Positions 28,496 through 35,614 of a stretch of DNA of 64,000 nucleotides are shown here, in pieces (the stretch's first letter is position 1; every line of letters begins with the position of its first letter). The stretch covers positions 124,001 through 188,000 of the forward strand of contig NZ_JAAAWO010000007.1 of assembly GCF_010500895.1 (NCBI RefSeq), read 5' to 3'. The stretch comes from Alteromonas genovensis. GTDB lineage: Bacteria > Pseudomonadota > Gammaproteobacteria > Enterobacterales > Alteromonadaceae. The translations under genes and the position numbers were made by a program. The notes beneath the pieces are model-generated. The model saw nothing but the letters and a program-made list of their open reading frames with translations, was not told the DNA's origin and ran no database searches.

Positions 28496-29254
28496 ATGAG
28501 AAATACAATAAAAAAACTAGCCTGTTTTGTTTTGCTGTTATGCGCATTCACAACCAGCGCGCTGAGCAACGAAGAAAAAGTATACCGAGTAGGGCTTGAG
28601 GACGTCGATTATTATCCGATGTTCACTAAGATTGACGAGCGGAGTAAAACAAGCTTTTTGGTTGACGTAATGGAGCTTTTTGCCGAGCGAAATGGACTGA
28701 AATTCGAATATATTCACTTACCCGTTACCCGCTTTGATGAATGGTACCAACAAGACGACATTGATTTTCGAATACCTGACAGCCCTATTTGGAGCGTCAA
28801 AACTGATAATCTCGTGTTCAGTCAAGGAATTATTAAATTACGCGCTGACACAGTAGTGTTGAAACAAGATGAGTCAAAACCATTGTCGTCGTTGAAAGTA
28901 CTGGGTTCTCTTTACGGTTTTGTTCCAGGCCCTCATTGGCGGGACCACATTAGCGCTGGGCATACAAAATTTATCTATGAAAGCTCTATGAGTGTGCTGG
29001 TACGAATGCTGAAAAAAGGTATGATCGATGGCCTGGACGTCAGTATTTTCGTTGTGCATCACTATGCAAAACACTTAGGTTACAAACCAGAAGATTTTGT
29101 CGCATCTTCACAAGCACCAAGCACACACTTTAGCTATCAACTATCCACAATGTCTTACCCAGAAATTATCAAAGATTTTGATGCGTTTCTTGTCGCTTCT
29201 CAAAATGAGATAAGCATGCTCAAACAAAGAAAAAATATTTTTGATGTGAAGTAG
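28496..29254 (+). CDS. Secreted solute-binding-protein-like protein
   Basis: A 252-residue protein with a signal peptide ending ALS around residue 24. The layout is that of a family 3 periplasmic binding protein: KVYRVGLEDVDYYPMF (strand 1), SFLVDVMELFAERNGLKFEYIHLP and a hinge around SQGIIKLRADTVVLKQD. The second lobe contains VLVRMLKKGMIDGLDVSIF. Similar stand-alone proteins are common in Alteromonadales, often without a transporter, and no permease or ATPase gene is nearby. The ligand is unknown and it may be a sensor input or a non-transport binding protein. Confidence 0.78.
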   Translation: MRNTIKKLACFVLLLCAFTTSALSNEEKVYRVGLEDVDYYPMFTKIDERSKTSFLVDVMELFAERNGLKFEYIHLPVTRFDEWYQQDDIDFRIPDSPIWSVKTDNLVFSQGIIKLRADTVVLKQDESKPLSSLKVLGSLYGFVPGPHWRDHISAGHTKFIYESSMSVLVRMLKKGMIDGLDVSIFVVHHYAKHLGYKPEDFVASSQAPSTHFSYQLSTMSYPEIIKDFDAFLVASQNEISMLKQRKNIFDVK

Positions 29255-29305
29255 CAACTTAAATGTCGTTGATAAACACCTATATTCATCATGTTCACTA
29301 AATCT

Positions 29306-29321
29306 TAGTATCGTGCCTGCA
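29306..29321 (-). repeat. Rhs remnant (16-bp match to the Rhs core at 30681)
   Basis: TAGTATCGTGCCTGCA is identical at 29306-29321 and 30681-30696. In the second copy it is the reverse complement of the Rhs core codons for M-Q-A-R-Y-Y. The first copy lies outside any gene and its similarity stops at both ends, so it looks like a short leftover of another Rhs C-terminal tip or a recombination scar. Confidence 0.6.
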
Positions 29322-29381
29322 AATAAAATAATCTGAAATACGATCCAGGCTACCGTCCTTCTTGAGAAACAAGCGGTTCGC

Positions 29382-29855
29382 TTATGAAGAGAGAAATTCG
29401 CCCTTAGCTGCTTTTAGAAGATCATCCCAAACCTCGGGAGGATGACCAGCCTTCAACATCTTTTCGAACACTTTATAAGCATCTGTTTTGCTGCCGTATG
29501 CACGTTTATTTTTTTCATCATTCACCCATGCATAAACGATGACTTTCGACTCTAGGTGGTAGCGAAAAAAAAAACGGTATTGCTGGAAGAACTTAGCTCG
29601 AAACCAATGCTTGTTGTCATCACCTAATGTACTTCCTTGGCGAAATTCAGCATTGGTAGGATCATGTGGTATTAATTCAAAGATTAGTCTTTGAATTGCA
29701 GCCAATCGTTTCGTGGCATTCTTTTTAAGGTAGCCTTTTGGATCTTTCTTACGTAAAGCTTCAACTTGTGATTTGAGGCTAAGGTATTGCTCTTTAAACA
29801 ACGGATGAGTGTAAAGTGTCCAACCATTTACAACCATTGGTATCGTTTTTTGCAA
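29382..29855 (-). CDS. yhaV: YhaV-family toxin ribonuclease of a type II toxin-antitoxin pair
   Basis: The 157 residues follow E. coli YhaV (154) throughout: VNGWTLYTHPLFKEQY, KKNATKRLAAIQRLIFE, NAEFRQGSTLGDDNKHWFRAKF, YRFFFRYHLESKVIVYAWVNDE, KRAYGSKTDAYKVFEKMLKAGHPP. The conserved Arg and Tyr residues of this RelE-like fold are present. YhaV cleaves RNA and is held in check by PrlF. The gene starts 2 bases after the antitoxin stop, the usual antitoxin-first order. It sits between two Rhs remnants. Confidence 0.93.
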   Translation of the reverse strand: MQKTIPMVVNGWTLYTHPLFKEQYLSLKSQVEALRKKDPKGYLKKNATKRLAAIQRLIFELIPHDPTNAEFRQGSTLGDDNKHWFRAKFFQQYRFFFRYHLESKVIVYAWVNDEKNKRAYGSKTDAYKVFEKMLKAGHPPEVWDDLLKAAKGEFLSS

Positions 29856-29857
29856 AC

Positions 29858-30187
29858 TTACTCGTCCTCATCCAATAACGGAGCATCTAAGTCAATATCA
29901 ACACCTTGAACCATCGCATCAACGCTTTCACGCATACTTGCTGATAACGGCTCTAGTCTTTCAGGATGAGCTTGCATATCACGCGCTATGAAAGATAAAA
30001 ACTCGCCGAGCACAGGGTCACTTTCTTGTGCTTCTGCACGCGAAATAACAACACTGCCATCTGACTGAATAGCGTATTTAATTTTGTCTTTCTTGCCTAA
30101 CTGCAACGCCTTACGAACAGGACTAGGCACTGTGGTTTGAAAACGGTCTGTAAGTGTTGATTCAGTTTCTAAAGCAACTTGTGCCAT
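29858..30187 (-). CDS. prlF: PrlF-family antitoxin
   Basis: A 109-residue partner of YhaV (E. coli PrlF has 111). The N-terminal AbrB-like swapped-hairpin DNA-binding domain is STLTDRFQTTVPSPVRKAL followed by KIKYAIQSDGSVVISRAEA. The C-terminal half, including PVLGEFLSFIARDMQAHPERL and an acidic end (DIDLDAPLLDEDE), should bind the toxin. PrlF-YhaV pairs repress their own promoter. A perfect 13-bp inverted repeat 52 bases before the start is a candidate operator. Confidence 0.92.
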   Translation of the reverse strand: MAQVALETESTLTDRFQTTVPSPVRKALQLGKKDKIKYAIQSDGSVVISRAEAQESDPVLGEFLSFIARDMQAHPERLEPLSASMRESVDAMVQGVDIDLDAPLLDEDE

Positions 30188-30238
30188 AACAACCTATACC
30201 TTTTACTTCTGTTATTGGTTTTGATTTTAGTATGAATT

Positions 30239-30266
30239 AAGAGGTAATGCAAATGCATTACCTCTT
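30239..30266 (-). promoter_or_regulatory. 13-bp inverted repeat upstream of prlF-yhaV
   Basis: AAGAGGTAATGCA and TGCATTACCTCTT are perfect inverted copies separated by AA. It lies 52 bases before the prlF ATG, with an AT-rich stretch (TACTAAAAT on the minus strand) suitable for a -10 in between. It could be the autoregulatory site of the pair. A terminator role for the upstream Rhs fragment is less likely because there is no T run. Confidence 0.5.
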
Positions 30267-30337
30267 GTGGTGTGTGCTAGAAAATACTCAAATCACTCAA
30301 CGCTGAGGTATGTGACTTCCCATACAATTCCGCAAGT

Positions 30338-30703
30338 TTAGATCGTGAGACTATATTCTTGGTCTCCTTCCTTGAATTTGTATACACCTTCAATTTTCTT
30401 TCTTTTTTTAATGGATTGTTTCATGGCTTTCTTAATACCATATTTAGCAGTGTTTTTGACTGTTGTGGCTGGGATTCCCGTAGTCTGTTCAAAAACTTCA
30501 CCGCCAACTTCTTTTAAAATCCAAATAGCTGCAACTACTAACGGAATTTCACCTGTCGGGTCGATAAATTTATACGTGTTACTATTAGCATAAGCATAAC
30601 GATTAAAGCCATGAGCAATCTTGCTATGACCCAAAGCTCCAACAGAATCATTTGAATAAAACCGACCTATGACGGGATCATAGTATCGTGCCTGCATATA
30701 CAC
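30338..30703 (-). pseudogene. Rhs C-terminal fragment (truncated Rhs core plus tip)
   Basis: The first 55 residues are the end of an Rhs repeat-associated core: YMQARYYDPVIGRFYSND, then GFNRYAYANSNTYKFIDPTGE. The remaining 65 residues form a basic tip (GIKKAMKQSIKKRKKIEG) of unknown type. A normal Rhs protein has a thousand or more residues before this point; here the frame is closed by TAA about 70 bases upstream, inside the terminator region of the preceding lipoprotein gene. No start codon with a ribosome binding site is evident (the annotated one is GTG). No immunity gene follows directly. I read it as a displaced or orphan tip left by recombination. Confidence 0.75.
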
Positions 30704-30740
30704 TGTAGTGCTATAACTCTGGTGAAAAGTAAACAGGCGT

Positions 30741-30767
30741 AAAAAACCCGGTTGCAGAACCGGGCTT
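30741..30767 (-). terminator. Terminator of the 666-residue lipoprotein gene
   Basis: On the minus strand GCCCGGTT-CTGC-AACCGGGTTTTTT forms a G/C-rich hairpin followed by six T residues, about 65 bases after the lipoprotein stop. Confidence 0.9.
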
Positions 30768-30831
30768 TCAAATTACACTTTTAGGTGATGTCTAGGCTTA
30801 TAAACATCAATTTATAACCCCCAACTCTGGC

Positions 30832-32832
30832 TTACTGTGGGTTTAACGGCATGTTCGAATTATACCGGAACTGCCCTTTTAAAGTTGGGTTGGTAAGTTC
30901 ACAGCTCTGTTCAAAATCAACAGCTAAACTTTCGATCTTACCAGATTCATTGTATGACAATTCAAAAATTTCAAATCTACCGCTGCTTTGGTTGCATCCT
31001 CTTCCCGACCCAGTGAAACTTAAGCCCGGAGATGTGGGAGATTGAAAAGGATACCTTCTCGCCCCTTCATATATGCCTACACCAATAACTTGGTCGGATG
31101 GCGCTGCTAGGTCTAAATTCCACCAATCGTTTCCATTAAACGAAACGTCCAAATAGTTTGCACTTTCTTCGTAAGAGTTAACATTGAATACACCGTCCGC
31201 ATCAGTATAGAACCTGCTTTGTCCCCCGCCGATATAGTCTCCTTGAGGACTGTCAAAGCTCAGTATCGTACTCATTGGTTCAACGTAACTGATAGTCAAC
31301 TCTTCGGTCACGCTGTAACCTGAGGATGCAGTGATAACAACTTCTATAGAAAGATCGTCAGTTGCTTCTTCTGGTACGGTAAATCTCGTTTCTGCGCCAG
31401 TTGGATTGTCAAAAACCACTCCCGCGCTGCTACCCTCGCGCCACTGAAAAGAGAGCTCTCCGTTTGAGTTATTGGTTGTTTCTGCCGCATTAAGTAACGG
31501 AGTATCATTAAAACGGTATAGTTTTGATTGGCTAGTTATAGCTGGAATAATTTCATTGCTTGTTTGAATTGACGGCAAATATACATAGTCAATTTGACCG
31601 TTCGTCGCTACCACCTCGATATCTACCAAAGTATAGTTTCTATCAGCCTGAAGAGCGCGTTCAGGCGAAGCAATAACCATAGCCCCGTTAATTTCTATTG
31701 ATGCAGGAGTATCGACATAAGGATACTCATTCGCACCAAATGCAAATTCACCATAGGGCGGGCTCACCGATTCTACTGGGCGAGAAAATAGTAGGGTAAC
31801 ACTGTCACTTAAACCAAACTTATCTAGCGAGGACTTATTGGCAACGGTGACAAAGGCAAAGTTATCTGAGCGAAATGGAAAAATATAGTCTGGCAATTGT
31901 GCACTAACGCCCATCATTGCGCCTTCGATTGCATCACCCCATTGCAATAAATAAGTGTCTGAATCGTACGATACATTGAAGTAAGTTGAATTTTCGACGA
32001 AATTTGCAGTTACCGTTACTACATCTGATGAAGAAGTAGAAATAGAAATCTCTCCCTCATTTGGATATTCATTTAAGTAGCCTGAGAAGCCTTGCAACTG
32101 TGAAATACTGTAAGTAGCTCCTAGCTCCTCGTCGTTTATACTTCCACTGACCCCGACTCGATACTTCGCAGTTTGATAATCATCCTGCTTTACAATCTCA
32201 AAATTGCTGAAAGTCATCACTTTTTGACTATTGAAATTAAGCGGTACGCTGCCTACTGTATTTACGATAAGTGAACTTTCTGATGTTTCACCCTCATACT
32301 TGACACGCATTACGCCATCAAGATTTATGACACCATCGATCGTTAAATCGCTTAAATCTACTTTTGCAGTAAAACTCTCATTCTCAGCAAATACTTCGAT
32401 ATCGTAAACAACACTCCCGTCAGCAACATCGTCTAAGCTTGCGACATAGCATTCACGATAATTAATGGTTACCGTATCCCCACCTGAAAACTCGCCATTA
32501 CTGTCATTATCAGAATGCACTTGTTCAAATAATCCACCATTACTACAGCTTAGTTCGCCTGTTGAACCAGAGGTACGGTTAAGCACTAAAGTGTTTTGAG
32601 ACATAAAGCCAATTTGTAGCATGCTATCCATGGCTGAGAGGCTACTTAATGCAGCCTGACTATCATAACCTGACAGCGTTATTGCAGGAGCAGAAGGTGG
32701 CGGATTTGACCCACTTCCAATATTCGAATTACCACCACTATCGCTACCTCCACCTCCACCACAGGCGGTGAGAATAAATAACGAACTTAACGACAAAATT
32801 GAGGTTTTATAGGCAAGATTACAGGCGAACAT
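30832..32832 (-). CDS. Large lipoprotein of unknown function
   Basis: A 666-residue protein with a lipoprotein signal ending FILTAC (Cys24), then a glycine/serine linker (GGGGGSDSGGNSNIGSGSN) and proline-rich PPPSAP. The rest is almost entirely beta-type sequence rich in Ser, Asp, Gly and Tyr. A stretch around 445-515 (LNAAETTNNSNGELSFQWRE to LSIEVVITASSGYSVTEELTISY) looks like an Ig/PKD-type domain. Two cysteine pairs occur (CSNGG...CYVAS and CNQSSG...CELTN). I do not recognise the family. It is probably surface-exposed or periplasmic. It lies alone, between the Rhs fragment and a 503-base intergenic region. Confidence 0.85.
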   Translation of the reverse strand: MFACNLAYKTSILSLSSLFILTACGGGGGSDSGGNSNIGSGSNPPPSAPAITLSGYDSQAALSSLSAMDSMLQIGFMSQNTLVLNRTSGSTGELSCSNGGLFEQVHSDNDSNGEFSGGDTVTINYRECYVASLDDVADGSVVYDIEVFAENESFTAKVDLSDLTIDGVINLDGVMRVKYEGETSESSLIVNTVGSVPLNFNSQKVMTFSNFEIVKQDDYQTAKYRVGVSGSINDEELGATYSISQLQGFSGYLNEYPNEGEISISTSSSDVVTVTANFVENSTYFNVSYDSDTYLLQWGDAIEGAMMGVSAQLPDYIFPFRSDNFAFVTVANKSSLDKFGLSDSVTLLFSRPVESVSPPYGEFAFGANEYPYVDTPASIEINGAMVIASPERALQADRNYTLVDIEVVATNGQIDYVYLPSIQTSNEIIPAITSQSKLYRFNDTPLLNAAETTNNSNGELSFQWREGSSAGVVFDNPTGAETRFTVPEEATDDLSIEVVITASSGYSVTEELTISYVEPMSTILSFDSPQGDYIGGGQSRFYTDADGVFNVNSYEESANYLDVSFNGNDWWNLDLAAPSDQVIGVGIYEGARRYPFQSPTSPGLSFTGSGRGCNQSSGRFEIFELSYNESGKIESLAVDFEQSCELTNPTLKGQFRYNSNMPLNPQ

Positions 32833-33335
32833 GGCCAGACTTCCTTTTCTATGTGATTGATATTGTTATCCTAGTACCCAGAGTATAAGCACAACAGCGA
32901 TTGATGTTAATCTTTAAATGACATCAAGTAACAGATTCTTTCCTTTGAAAAAAATAAATAATCTCGCTAATACAATCGCTAACTCATTAAAATAATTAGC
33001 ATTTCCAGACTCACTCTCGCTATTTTTCTTTTTAAAACGAACATCTTGTAACAAATTACCGCACTTTCTCACTTGCCTTGTACAAATAAACATCTCATTT
33101 ACAAATCAACAATCCATTGCTATATTCTCCCATAGAAACTTAATCGATTAAGAAAAGCTCGAGTTATAAGGTCGTTAGGATTAACGACTCTACTCTCGTG
33201 TCACTGATTGTTAAGCTAAACCTCTACCTTATTGAAAGTGACTTTAATAAAGCGGTTCTTGCTTAATGGTATTCATTACATACCAAGGCGTGCTTACTGC
33301 GCCTACTGTAACAACCGTATTTTCGGAGAATTTCA
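32833..33335. promoter_or_regulatory. 503-base divergent intergenic region
   Basis: AT-rich DNA separating the lipoprotein gene (minus) from sucrose phosphorylase (plus). Two palindromes are visible: TTGATGT/ACATCAA (32901-32907 and 32921-32927), about 70 bases before the lipoprotein start, and the LacI-type site at 33139-33152. The phosphorylase ATG is preceded by TTTTCGGAGAATTTCA, with GGAG as ribosome binding site. No gene was found. Confidence 0.45.
33139..33152 (+). promoter_or_regulatory. LacI-family-type operator upstream of sucrose phosphorylase
   Basis: CTTAATCGATTAAG is a perfect 14-base palindrome with the central CG typical of LacI/GalR-family operators. It lies about 185 bases before the sucrose phosphorylase ATG. 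The regulator is not in the window; a sucrose repressor of the ScrR/LacI type is the natural candidate. Confidence 0.55.
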
Positions 33336-34835
33336 ATGTCTATAAGCAACGGCGTTCAGTTAATTACTTATGCAGATAGATTGGGCGATGGCAGTATCGA
33401 AAGCCTTAACAGCCTTTTAAATGGTGCACTGGCCAACTTATTTAAGGGTGTGCATTTATTACCATTTTATTATCCCTTTGATGGTGAAGATGCCGGTTTC
33501 GACCCTATTGATCATACAAGTGTCGATAAGCGTCTTGGCGATTGGGGCCATGTAAAGAAAATGGGTGAGTCTGTTGATATTATGGCAGACCTTATTGTTA
33601 ATCATATGTCAGCGCAGAGTCAGCAGTTTCGTGATGTACTACAGCACGGTAAAGACTCAACATACTGGCCTCTTTTTTTGACTAAACAAGACGTTTTTAA
33701 CAGTAAAGCCGACGCTGAAATTGATGCACAGATTGCACAGGTTTTTAGACCTCGCCCAACACCTTTTTTTAGCGACTATGATATTGCAGGCAATGAAACG
33801 GTACCTTTTTGGACGACATTCACCTCAAATCAAATTGATATAGATGTTGAGTCTGATCTTGGGAAAGACTACTTGTCGTCTATCCTTACTTCGTTTACCG
33901 AGAGTAATGTCGACCTGATTCGCCTCGATGCTGCGGGTTACGCCATTAAACGAGCTGGTACTAATTGCTTTATGCTTGAAGAGACTTTCGCGTTTATTGA
34001 AGAATTGAGCACCCGCGCGCGCTCTATGAACATGCAATGTCTTGTCGAAATTCACAGCCACTATCAAACGCAAATTGATATTGCTGCACGCTGCGACACC
34101 GTGTATGACTTCGCATTGCCCCCATTAGTGTTACATACCCTGTTTACTCAAGATGCAAGTGCCCTAGCCCACTGGTTATCTATTTCTCCACGCAACTGCT
34201 TTACTGTGTTAGATACCCACGACGGTATTGGCATTGTTGATGTTGGTGCAAATGGCGATAAGCCCGGACTCCTTGAAAACGAGGCGATAAACGCGCTTGT
34301 GGAACAAATACATACAAATTCAAACGGCGAGTCGAGAAAAGCCACCGGGGCTGCAGCGAATAATGTGGATTTGTATCAGGTAAACTGTACCTATTACGAT
34401 GCACTGGGTAAGAACGACTTTAGTTATCTTTTAGCCCGCGCCATCCAATTCTTCAGCCCTGGTATTCCACAAGTTTACTATGGGGGCCTACTCGCCGCCG
34501 ATAACGACATGGAGCTTCTGGCTAAAACCAATGTAGGCCGCGATATAAACCGCCCCTATTTGTCGACTAAAATGGTAGAAGAAGCCGTTGAAAAGCCGGT
34601 TGTTAAAGGGTTGTTTGAGCTCATTAAGTTACGAAATCACAGCAACGCGTTTAATGGTGATTTTTCTGTGTCGTATGAAGAAAGCTTGCTTGCTTTGAAC
34701 TGGGAAAATCAAGGAGATAGCGCACGTCTTGAAATTGACTTTACGACTACTGATTTTAATGCTGTGGATGCCGCTATCCATATAAAAGATGGAGAGAAGA
34801 CATCTACGTTGAAAATTAGTGAATTGTTAGGCTAA
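33336..34835 (+). CDS. Sucrose phosphorylase (GH13 subfamily 18)
   Basis: The 499-residue cytoplasmic protein matches the length of Bifidobacterium sucrose phosphorylase (504). It uses phosphate to split sucrose into glucose 1-phosphate and fructose. The catalytic nucleophile is the aspartate in DLIRLDAAGYAIK, the acid/base is the glutamate in CLVEIHSHYQ, and the transition-state stabiliser is the aspartate in VLDTHDGIG. PFYYPFDGEDAGFDPIDH and FSPGIPQVYYGGLLA are also family segments. Related glucosylglycerate or sucrose-6-phosphate phosphorylases share this fold, so the exact acceptor is not fully certain. No sugar transporter, fructokinase or regulator is adjacent. Confidence 0.88.
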   Translation: MSISNGVQLITYADRLGDGSIESLNSLLNGALANLFKGVHLLPFYYPFDGEDAGFDPIDHTSVDKRLGDWGHVKKMGESVDIMADLIVNHMSAQSQQFRDVLQHGKDSTYWPLFLTKQDVFNSKADAEIDAQIAQVFRPRPTPFFSDYDIAGNETVPFWTTFTSNQIDIDVESDLGKDYLSSILTSFTESNVDLIRLDAAGYAIKRAGTNCFMLEETFAFIEELSTRARSMNMQCLVEIHSHYQTQIDIAARCDTVYDFALPPLVLHTLFTQDASALAHWLSISPRNCFTVLDTHDGIGIVDVGANGDKPGLLENEAINALVEQIHTNSNGESRKATGAAANNVDLYQVNCTYYDALGKNDFSYLLARAIQFFSPGIPQVYYGGLLAADNDMELLAKTNVGRDINRPYLSTKMVEEAVEKPVVKGLFELIKLRNHSNAFNGDFSVSYEESLLALNWENQGDSARLEIDFTTTDFNAVDAAIHIKDGEKTSTLKISELLG

Positions 34836-34869
34836 TCGCCGCAACGACAATGCGAATGTAGTCAACACG

Positions 34870-34904
34870 AAAGGCTCGAAATTTCTGTTTCGAACCTTTC
34901 TTTC
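34870..34904 (+). terminator. Terminator after sucrose phosphorylase
   Basis: AAAGGCTCGAAA (34870-34881) pairs with TTTCGAACCTTT (34888-34899) with one mismatch, followed by CTTTC. It lies 35 bases after the stop codon. Confidence 0.75.
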
Positions 34905-35077
34905 ATTAAGAGCTTTGGCTTTAGAGGCTTGCTTTAAGAATCTTGTTTTGCAAGTATTTACTAAAAGCATCTTATATATGGGTGGCGTGTTTTGAGCCAC
35001 TATTCTCACATGCGTATTGAGAGTATATTCACTAGCCTATGCTTTTTTAAAAGAAATTTTCTGTTTATGACCGGCGT

Positions 35078-35488
35078 TTAGCGATGATTATCGTTGTAAT
35101 CTTTTCCCCATTCACATAACTGACGCAACGTAGGCTCTAATGTACGCCCAAGCTCAGTTAACGAATACTCTACCCGCGGTGGCACTTCGGCATAAACCTT
35201 ACGATTTACAAGTTTATCTCGCTCTAATTCTCGCAACTGCTGGGTGAGCATTTTTTGTGTCACCCCTTGCAATCGGCGTCTTAACTGGCTGAATCGAAGT
35301 GTTTTGTGGCATAAGTGCCATAAAATCACGCCTTTCCACTTACCACCAATAATCTCAAGTGAAACAGCCACACCGCAAATATATTGCGGTGTTTCTTGAT
35401 TGTTCTCACGCTCGCTTTCTTTTTCTATTTCGAGCTCACTATTATGCTCACTTAAGCGAGCACTATCCGTTTTTAATACTTGCGCCAT
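35078..35488 (-). CDS. HxlR-family transcriptional regulator
   Basis: A 136-residue winged-helix protein. The HxlR domain spans about 38-130: CGVAVSLEIIGGKWKGVILWHL, LRFSQLRRRLQGVTQKMLTQQLRELE (recognition helix) and VPPRVEYSLTELGRTL. The cysteine at the start of the domain is conserved in the redox- or aldehyde-sensing HxlR proteins. The N-terminal 37 residues are charged and extra. It is divergent from the acuI-like gene with 126 bases between, so it most likely controls it. Two short palindromes in that gap are candidate sites. Confidence 0.9.
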   Translation of the reverse strand: MAQVLKTDSARLSEHNSELEIEKESERENNQETPQYICGVAVSLEIIGGKWKGVILWHLCHKTLRFSQLRRRLQGVTQKMLTQQLRELERDKLVNRKVYAEVPPRVEYSLTELGRTLEPTLRQLCEWGKDYNDNHR

Positions 35489-35523
35489 GCTGCACCCTCA
35501 ATAAAGCTCAATAGTTTCATTTT

Positions 35524-35557
35524 GGGTACTACCCTACTAAAAAGTGCATACTTGCAC
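35524..35557. promoter_or_regulatory. Two palindromes between hxlR-type regulator and acuI
   Basis: GGGTA-C-TACCC occupies 35524-35534 and GTGCA-TACT-TGCAC occupies 35544-35557. Both are perfect inverted repeats, 9 bases apart, in the middle of the shared promoter region. Either may bind the HxlR-type dimer. Confidence 0.5.
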
Positions 35558-35614
35558 AAAATAAATTTACCGTCAGAATGGACTGCAAGTAAATAACAGT
35601 TAAGGAAAGCTACA

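Noticed and set aside
29255..30830. Insertion sequence or integrase in the toxin-antitoxin/Rhs area
   Set aside because: No transposase, integrase, terminal inverted repeat or tRNA attachment site was seen; only the 16-base Rhs match suggests recombination.
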